Position numbers and translations under genes: made by a program. Source: an uncultured Clostridia bacterium (GTDB lineage: Bacteria > Bacillota > Clostridia > Christensenellales > Borkfalkiaceae). From it: DNA of 11,028 nt. The notes below the pieces were generated by a model, which made no database searches, had not been told where the DNA came from, and saw only the letters and a list, made by a program, of their open reading frames with translations. The stretch spans positions 1 to 11,028 of the forward strand of contig CALVXL010000052.1 of the NCBI GenBank assembly GCA_944369635.1. The letters run 5' to 3'. Positions 6,438 to 11,028 of the stretch are shown piece by piece. Each line of letters starts with the position of its first letter. The first letter of the stretch is position 1.

Positions 6438-7079
6438 ATGGCAAAGACGATTTATTCTCTGGTTCTCGACAGCGAGGTGATGAAGCTGGTAGACAAAGCC
6501 GCTCGTAAAGAAAAGCTCAGTCGGTCGGCGTTCATTAATCAGGCGCTTGCGGACAAAGTAGGATATGAAACGGCAATGAAAAAGAACACGGATTTGTTCC
6601 GTTATGTGGAGGATATTCTTGCGCAGCATGAAAATCTGCACTTTTTCGGCACATCTCCGAGCGTGCTTACCGTTACGGGCTCCATCGCTTACCGCTATAA
6701 GCCAACGATGAAATATCTTGTGGAGATCTACCCGTACGAAAACGAATACCTCGGCGAACTGAAAGTATCTTCGAGGACGGGCAACGAGTTTGTGCGTCGC
6801 GCCATCGAAGAGTTTTTCCGTCTGTGGGTAACGCTGGAAAAGAAACATGTGTCGGAAGATCTTCCTTTTGCAATCGAGGAGAACAGATTCCGCCGCGTGT
6901 TCCTGCGGCCGGCTTCTTCGGTGAGCGGAGCGGCACTGGCTACGGCGATACCGCATTATATCGACGCGTTTGACGCGTTGATCAACGAATACTTCAACAA
7001 TCTGGACAGCGAGCGTTTTTCCGTCAAGGATATCGAATACGCGGTCAGAAAACAATTTTACGGCAAATTGCTCATTTGA
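6438..7079 (+). CDS. Ribbon-helix-helix DNA-binding protein with unrecognised C-terminal domain, upstream of clpB
   Basis: This is a 213-residue protein starting at ATG 6438, 11 nt after a perfect AGGAGG. Residues 4-42 look like a ribbon-helix-helix (CopG/Arc-like) domain: a strand (IYSLVLD), helix A (SEVMKLVDKAARKEK), the turn LSRS, and helix B (AFINQALADKVG). The remaining 170 residues are a domain I do not recognise. It has strand-rich stretches around 74-113, including SVLTVTGSIAYRYKP and KYLVEIYPY, then a helix around 116-135, and an end that is mostly helical. Most RHH regulators are much shorter, so this extra part may sense a ligand or partner, or mediate oligomerisation. The stop is 14 nt from clpB, so it probably regulates its own operon. 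That function is inferred. Confidence 0.75.
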   Translation: MAKTIYSLVLDSEVMKLVDKAARKEKLSRSAFINQALADKVGYETAMKKNTDLFRYVEDILAQHENLHFFGTSPSVLTVTGSIAYRYKPTMKYLVEIYPYENEYLGELKVSSRTGNEFVRRAIEEFFRLWVTLEKKHVSEDLPFAIEENRFRRVFLRPASSVSGAALATAIPHYIDAFDALINEYFNNLDSERFSVKDIEYAVRKQFYGKLLI

Positions 7080-7087
7080 GGAGGTGA
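7079..7087 (+). promoter_or_regulatory. Strong ribosome binding site of clpB overlapping the upstream stop
   Basis: AGGAGGTGA begins at the last base of the TGA stop of the RHH gene. Its core lies 9 nt before ATG 7094. A second ATG at 7090-7092 is out of frame with ClpB; the 7094 start gives MTNNNFTQKALE, as expected for ClpB. The arrangement favours coupled translation and very efficient initiation. Confidence 0.8.
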
Positions 7088-7093
7088 GAATGT

Positions 7094-9661
7094 ATGACGA
7101 ATAATAATTTTACGCAAAAAGCTTTGGAAATAATCGGGGCGGCGCAACGTCTTGCGGGGGAAAACGGTAACCCCGAACTGACGGAAGAACATTTTCTTGC
7201 GGCGATGACCGACGGGGACGGCCTTATCGGTCAGCTGTTGGAAAAAATGCAGATAAACGTTTCCGCGTTGCACGCCGACGCTTTGCGCGCGGTGGATAAA
7301 TTGCCGAAAGCGCGCGGCTCGCAGGTGTACGCTTCGCAGGAGCTCAATAAGGCGCTGACCGCCGCGGAAAACACGGCGGCGGACATGAAGGACGAATATA
7401 TTTCCGTGGAACATATTTTCCTCGGAATGCTCGACAATCCGTCGTCTGCGGTGCGCGATCTGTTTCATAAATACGGTATAAAGAAGGACGCTTTTTTGAA
7501 AGTGCTTACCGAAGTGCGCGGCAACGTGCGCATTACCAACGATAATCCCGAGGACACCTATGACGTGCTCAACAAGTACGGCGTCGATCTGGTGGAGCGG
7601 GCGCGCAAGCATAAACTCGATCCCGTCATCGGACGGGATGCCGAGATCAGAAACGTGATCCGTATTCTTTCGAGAAAGACAAAAAACAACCCCGTGCTTA
7701 TCGGTGAAGCCGGCGTAGGTAAAACGGCTATCGCGGAAGGGCTGGCAATCCGTATCATGAAAGGGGACGTTCCGCAGTCGCTGAAGGACAGAAAGCTCTT
7801 TTCGCTCGATCTGGGCGCGCTCGTTGCGGGCGCGAAATACCGCGGCGAATTCGAAGAGAGGCTGAAAGCCGTTCTTTCCGAAGTAAAGAAGAGCGAAGGA
7901 AAAATCATTCTCTTTATCGATGAATTGCATACCATCGTCGGCGCAGGCAAGACCGACGGCGCGATGGACGCGGGCAACCTTTTAAAGCCCATGCTGGCGC
8001 GCGGCGAGTTGCACTGTATCGGTGCGACAACGCTGGACGAATACCGCAAATATATCGAAAAAGATCCCGCACTCGAACGTCGTTTCCAACCCGTAACGGT
8101 CGGCGAACCGACGGTGGAGGATACCATTTCCATTCTGCGCGGACTGAAAGAACGTTACGAAGTGTTCCACGGCGTGAAGATCAGCGATTCGGCGATCATC
8201 GCCGCGGCGACGCTTTCCGACCGTTATATTACCGACAGATTCCTGCCCGATAAGGCGATAGACCTTATCGACGAGGCGTGCGCGATGATCAAAACCGACA
8301 TCGACTCCATGCCGAGCGAAATCGACGATATCCGCCGCAAGATCATGCAGCTGGAAATCGAGGAGGCCGCCCTCAAAAAGGAGACCGACGATCTGGCGAA
8401 AGCGCATCTCGACGAAGTCACTAAGGAAAAGGGCGAACTTTCGGCGAAATATAACGAAATGGTCGCGAAATGGCAAAACGAAAAGAACAGCATCGGCAAG
8501 GTGCAGAAGCTGCGTGAAGAACTCGGCGCCGCAAACGCCGAACTCGAACGTGCGGAGCGTTCTTACGATCTGAACAAAGCGAGCGAGCTGAAATACGGTA
8601 AGATTCCGCAACTGAAGAAAGAGCTGGAAGAAGCGGAAAAACAGGGCGCGGGCAAGACCAATCTCTTAAAAGACCGCGTCACGGACGAAGAGATCGCCAA
8701 AATTATCTGCCGTTGGACGGGTATTCCCGTATCCAAACTGATGGAGGGCGAGCGTGAAAAACTTTTAAACCTTGAAAGCATATTGCATAAACGCGTCATC
8801 GGGCAGGACGAGGCTGTGGAGAAAGTGGCGGAAGCCATCATGCGTTCCCGCGCGGGGATCGCCGATCCCAACCGCCCGATCGGCAGCTTTTTATTCCTCG
8901 GTCCTACGGGTGTCGGCAAGACGGAACTTGCCAAAACGCTTGCGGAATGCCTGTTTGACGACGAACGCAACATGATCCGTATCGATATGAGCGAATACAT
9001 GGAGAAATTTGCCGTTTCGCGTCTGATCGGCGCGCCCCCGGGATATGTGGGATTCGAGGACGGCGGACAGCTGACCGAAGCCGTGCGGCGTAAACCCTAT
9101 TCCGTGGTGCTCTTCGATGAAATCGAAAAGGCGCACCCCGACGTGTTCAACATTTTGTTGCAGGTGCTCGACGACGGGCGGATTACCGATTCGCAGGGAC
9201 GCACGGTGGACTTTAAGAATACCATCATCATTCTTACGTCCAACCTCGGTTCTTCCGTCATTTTGGACGGCATCGTCAACGGGGAAATTTCCCAGAGCGC
9301 GAAAGACGAAGTCAGCAAGCTTTTGAAAGCGCATTTCCGTCCGGAGTTCCTCAACAGGCTGGACGAGATCGTACTTTATAAACCGCTTGCAAAAGAAGAG
9401 ATCAAGTCCATTGTCGATCTGATGCTGAAATCTTTGGAAAAACGCCTTACCGACAAACAGCTCAAACTTGAAGTCACGGATAAGGCAAAGGATTATATCG
9501 TGAACAACGGTTACGACCCCGTATACGGTGCGCGTCCGCTCAAACGGTTTATCCAGCACAATGTGGAAACGCTCATCGCGCGGCACATCATCGAGGGCGA
9601 ATATCTGCCCAATACCGTCGTGAAGGTGGACGCTAACGAGAACGGATTGTTCGTTTCGTAA
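7094..9661 (+). CDS. clpB: ClpB, ATP-dependent protein disaggregase
   Basis: This 855-residue protein is a full-length HSP100 chaperone that pulls polypeptides out of aggregates together with DnaK, DnaJ and GrpE. It has the N-terminal Clp_N repeat domain (about 1-145). The first AAA+ module has Walker A GEAGVGKT (204-211), pore-loop tyrosine Y249 and Walker B IILFIDE (271-277). The coiled-coil middle domain (about 400-530), rich in K and E, marks ClpB rather than ClpA or ClpX. The second module has Walker A GPTGVGKT (603-610), pore-loop Y651 in GAPPGYVGF, and Walker B VVLFDE (671-676). It ends with the arginine-containing GARPLKRFIQ segment and C-terminal domain. No IGF/LGF ClpP-binding loop is seen, consistent with a chaperone not tied to a protease. 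It follows the RHH gene in an operon. Confidence 0.98.
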   Translation: MTNNNFTQKALEIIGAAQRLAGENGNPELTEEHFLAAMTDGDGLIGQLLEKMQINVSALHADALRAVDKLPKARGSQVYASQELNKALTAAENTAADMKDEYISVEHIFLGMLDNPSSAVRDLFHKYGIKKDAFLKVLTEVRGNVRITNDNPEDTYDVLNKYGVDLVERARKHKLDPVIGRDAEIRNVIRILSRKTKNNPVLIGEAGVGKTAIAEGLAIRIMKGDVPQSLKDRKLFSLDLGALVAGAKYRGEFEERLKAVLSEVKKSEGKIILFIDELHTIVGAGKTDGAMDAGNLLKPMLARGELHCIGATTLDEYRKYIEKDPALERRFQPVTVGEPTVEDTISILRGLKERYEVFHGVKISDSAIIAAATLSDRYITDRFLPDKAIDLIDEACAMIKTDIDSMPSEIDDIRRKIMQLEIEEAALKKETDDLAKAHLDEVTKEKGELSAKYNEMVAKWQNEKNSIGKVQKLREELGAANAELERAERSYDLNKASELKYGKIPQLKKELEEAEKQGAGKTNLLKDRVTDEEIAKIICRWTGIPVSKLMEGEREKLLNLESILHKRVIGQDEAVEKVAEAIMRSRAGIADPNRPIGSFLFLGPTGVGKTELAKTLAECLFDDERNMIRIDMSEYMEKFAVSRLIGAPPGYVGFEDGGQLTEAVRRKPYSVVLFDEIEKAHPDVFNILLQVLDDGRITDSQGRTVDFKNTIIILTSNLGSSVILDGIVNGEISQSAKDEVSKLLKAHFRPEFLNRLDEIVLYKPLAKEEIKSIVDLMLKSLEKRLTDKQLKLEVTDKAKDYIVNNGYDPVYGARPLKRFIQHNVETLIARHIIEGEYLPNTVVKVDANENGLFVS

Positions 9662-9668
9662 AAAACTT

Positions 9669-9713
9669 AAAAGCGGGAAGGAGCGCTTCGGCGCGCAACG
9701 GATTGCCGCTTTT
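9669..9713 (+). other. Structured clpB 3' region with UUCG hairpin
   Basis: AAAAGCGG (9669-9676) pairs with CCGCTTTT (9706-9713) over 8 bp. Inside lies GCGC-TTCG-GCGC, a compact stem with the very stable UUCG tetraloop. This structure directly precedes the main terminator. It may protect the mRNA 3' end or act as a first, weaker termination site, since its arm ends in TTTT. Confidence 0.5.
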
Positions 9714-9744
9714 GCCGCCGCGGAAAATCCGCGGCGGCTTTTTT
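9714..9744 (+). terminator. Intrinsic terminator of the RHH-clpB operon
   Basis: GCCGCCGCGGA (9714-9724) and TCCGCGGCGGC (9728-9738) are perfect reverse complements, an 11-bp GC-rich stem around AAA (or 10 bp with a 5-nt loop). Six T follow at 9739-9744. The stem sits about 50 nt after the clpB stop and separates clpB from the methyltransferase gene. On the minus strand the stem is followed by A residues, so it acts in one direction. Confidence 0.92.
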
Positions 9745-9800
9745 GAAAATTATATGTCCTTTTTTTGTCATCGACAGCGAAACGGAATTTAATTTTTTAC

Positions 9801-9829
9801 TTGCTAAATGTCGAAAACTATTATATAAT
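9801..9829 (+). promoter_or_regulatory. Promoter of the methyltransferase gene, giving a very short leader
   Basis: TATAAT (9824-9829) is a perfect -10, with TTGCTA (9801-9806, four of six matches) exactly 17 nt upstream. The predicted start, about 9835-9837, lies only 4-6 nt before ATG 9841. An overlapping -10 (TATTAT, 9819-9824) would start near 9831 and include the AAGGG at 9832-9836. Confidence 0.65.
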
Positions 9830-9840
9830 GTAAGGGAAAT

Positions 9841-10995
9841 ATGAAAGAAGTGAACCTGACCGTAAGCGCGGCGTCCGGTGTGGAAGCGGTGACCAAACGG
9901 GAACTGAAAAGACTGGGATTTGCCGAACCGAAAGCCGAACGCGGATTGATGACGGTTGCTGGAACGGTTTACGACGTCGCGCGGCTCAATGTGTTTTTGC
10001 GCACGGCGGATCGCGTTTACTTTGACGTAGGTTCCTTTCAGGCGAGAACGTTCGACGAACTCTTTGACGGCGTGAAAAACGTGCCGTGGGAAGAGTTTTG
10101 TAAAAAAGATACCTTCGTTCTGGTCAACGGCAAAAGCTTAAAAAGCCGTTTGTTCGCCCTTTCCGCCTGTCAGAAGATCATTAAAAAAGCCATTGCGGAG
10201 CGGCTTTGCAAAAAATTCAACCTGCGCGCTTTGCCCGAAAGCGGGGAAAAGCTGGCGGTTGTTTTCGATATCTTTTGCGATACGGTGCACCTTCGCATCG
10301 ATACCACGGGTACGGGGTTACATAAGCGGGGGTATCGCGATCTCGTGGGCGTTGCCCCGATACGGGAAAATCTCGCCGCGGCGATGATCCTTTTAAGCGA
10401 TTACCGTTATGAAAAACCGTTCTGCGACCCGTTTTGCGGTTCGGGCACCCTTGCGGTGGAGGCGGCGCTTTTCGCGCTTTCCGTCGCGCCGGGGCTGCAG
10501 CGGAATTTCGCCTTTGAAAATTTTTCTTTTCTGCCCGAAAACGCGCTTTTGCTTGCACGGCAGGAGGCAAAGGATAAGGAAGAGCGGGGAAGGACGGTGG
10601 AAATTTTCGCTTCGGATATCGACGGGGAGGCGGTGTCGCTCGCAAGACGGCATGCGCGCCGCGCGCGCGTGGCCGATAAGATACGTTTTGAAGTAAAAGA
10701 CGTGCGCGACCTTGCTTTGCCGCTCAAAAACGGCACGATCGTCACTAACCCGCCGTACGGCGACAGGGTGCTGACCGAGCGCGGCGCGCGGGAAATTTAC
10801 AAGGCGCTGGGCGCGGCGTACAGAAAGCTGGACAACTGGTCGCTTTTCGCCATAACCGAGGACACGGCGTTTGAAAAGGCGTTCGGGAAAAAGGCGGATA
10901 AAAACAGAAAGTTATACAATTCCGACAAGGAATGTAAATTTTACGAATATTTCGGCAAAAGGGAGAATCACAATGGACGGAAAAATTCTGACTGA
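9841..10995 (+). CDS. THUMP-domain SAM-dependent rRNA methyltransferase (RlmL/YpsC family)
   Basis: This 384-residue protein belongs to the COG0116 (UPF0020) family, which methylates guanine N2 in 23S rRNA in the characterised RlmL. Older annotation calls it an adenine-specific DNA methylase. The start MKEVNLTVSAASGVEAVTKR is typical, followed by a THUMP RNA-binding domain (about 45-155). LHKRGYRD (160-167) links to the Rossmann methyltransferase. The SAM-binding motif I is DPFCGSGT (196-203), an acidic SDID (258-261) follows, and the catalytic motif is NPPYG (303-307). The end KLYNSDKECKFYEYFG (357-372) is also family-typical. No strong ribosome site precedes ATG 9841, only AAGGG with a 4-nt spacer. 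Its last 23 nt overlap the next gene. Confidence 0.93.
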   Translation: MKEVNLTVSAASGVEAVTKRELKRLGFAEPKAERGLMTVAGTVYDVARLNVFLRTADRVYFDVGSFQARTFDELFDGVKNVPWEEFCKKDTFVLVNGKSLKSRLFALSACQKIIKKAIAERLCKKFNLRALPESGEKLAVVFDIFCDTVHLRIDTTGTGLHKRGYRDLVGVAPIRENLAAAMILLSDYRYEKPFCDPFCGSGTLAVEAALFALSVAPGLQRNFAFENFSFLPENALLLARQEAKDKEERGRTVEIFASDIDGEAVSLARRHARRARVADKIRFEVKDVRDLALPLKNGTIVTNPPYGDRVLTERGAREIYKALGAAYRKLDNWSLFAITEDTAFEKAFGKKADKNRKLYNSDKECKFYEYFGKRENHNGRKNSD

Positions 10996-11028
10996 AAAAC
11001 TCGTCGCTTATGCGGAAGAATTTCTGCA
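10973..11028 (+). CDS. Start of an unidentified gene cut by the window edge
   Basis: ATG 10973 lies 7 nt after GGGAG (10961-10965) and overlaps the end of the methyltransferase gene by 23 nt in another frame. The visible protein is MDGKILTEKLVAYAEEFL plus a partial codon. The overlap and good ribosome site suggest an operon partner. The start faintly resembles Firmicutes GalT-type UTP-hexose-1-phosphate uridylyltransferases, but 18 residues are too few to name it. Confidence 0.55.
   Translation, partial: MDGKILTEKLVAYAEEFL

Noticed and set aside
6315..7055. Minus-strand open frame (246 codons) opposite the RHH gene
   Set aside because: The + strand gene has a strong promoter, AGGAGG site and RHH pattern. 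The antisense product has low-complexity R/F/H content and no ribosome site.
7058..7930. Minus-strand open frame opposite the 5' part of clpB
   Set aside because: It lies over conserved ClpB coding sequence and is a composition-driven shadow. The same applies to the antisense frames at 7982-8611 and 8891-9586.
9841..10995. DNA adenine methylase of a restriction or phage-defence system
   Set aside because: NPPY motifs can suggest N6-adenine DNA methylation, but the THUMP domain and COG0116-type ends point to rRNA methylation, and no restriction gene is nearby.

Overview
The window looks like a chromosomal segment of an anaerobic, low-to-mid GC Firmicute (Clostridia). The evidence is AGGAGG-type ribosome binding sites, consensus sigma-A promoters, very AT-rich intergenic DNA beside GC-balanced genes, an Rnf complex in rnfCDGEAB order, and an N-terminal NusG-II/Gx protein pair. 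An uncultured gut Clostridia lineage is my guess. There are no mobile elements, CRISPR arrays, tRNA or rRNA genes, and no obviously foreign DNA.

Left part (1-6312). The last 35 codons of an unidentified + strand gene end in a strong hairpin terminator (170-209), which also lies just past the end of a large minus-strand operon. Reading right to left, that operon has a perfect consensus promoter (TTGACA, 17 nt, TATAAT at 6284-6312). It then encodes a membrane-anchored NusG domain II protein (EetA-like), a Gx/heptaprenyl-diphosphate-synthase-component-I-like membrane protein (EetB-like), and RnfC, RnfD, RnfG, RnfE, RnfA and RnfB. Gene spacing is minimal (4-nt overlap, 47, 10, 0, 1, 0 and 13 nt), so this is almost certainly one transcription unit. 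Rnf couples electron transfer between reduced ferredoxin and NAD+ to Na+ or H+ translocation. RnfD and RnfG both carry the SGAT flavinylation motif, but the ApbE enzyme that would attach FMN is not here. The first two genes resemble the EetA/EetB pair of Gram-positive flavin-based extracellular electron transfer loci, so the operon may join Rnf to another membrane electron-transfer branch.

Middle (6222-6437) is a divergent, AT-rich promoter region with A-tracts, a 14-bp palindrome and a direct repeat spaced by exactly 20 bp around the rightward promoter.

Right part (6438-11028). A ribbon-helix-helix (RHH) DNA-binding protein with an unrecognised C-terminal domain lies 14 nt upstream of the disaggregase gene clpB, and the two probably form an operon. 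No CIRCE or CtsR operator is visible, so the RHH protein is a candidate regulator of clpB. A structured 3' region ends in a strong terminator. Next comes a THUMP-domain rRNA methyltransferase of the RlmL/YpsC (COG0116) family with an unusually short leader, then the first 18 codons of another overlapping gene cut by the window edge.
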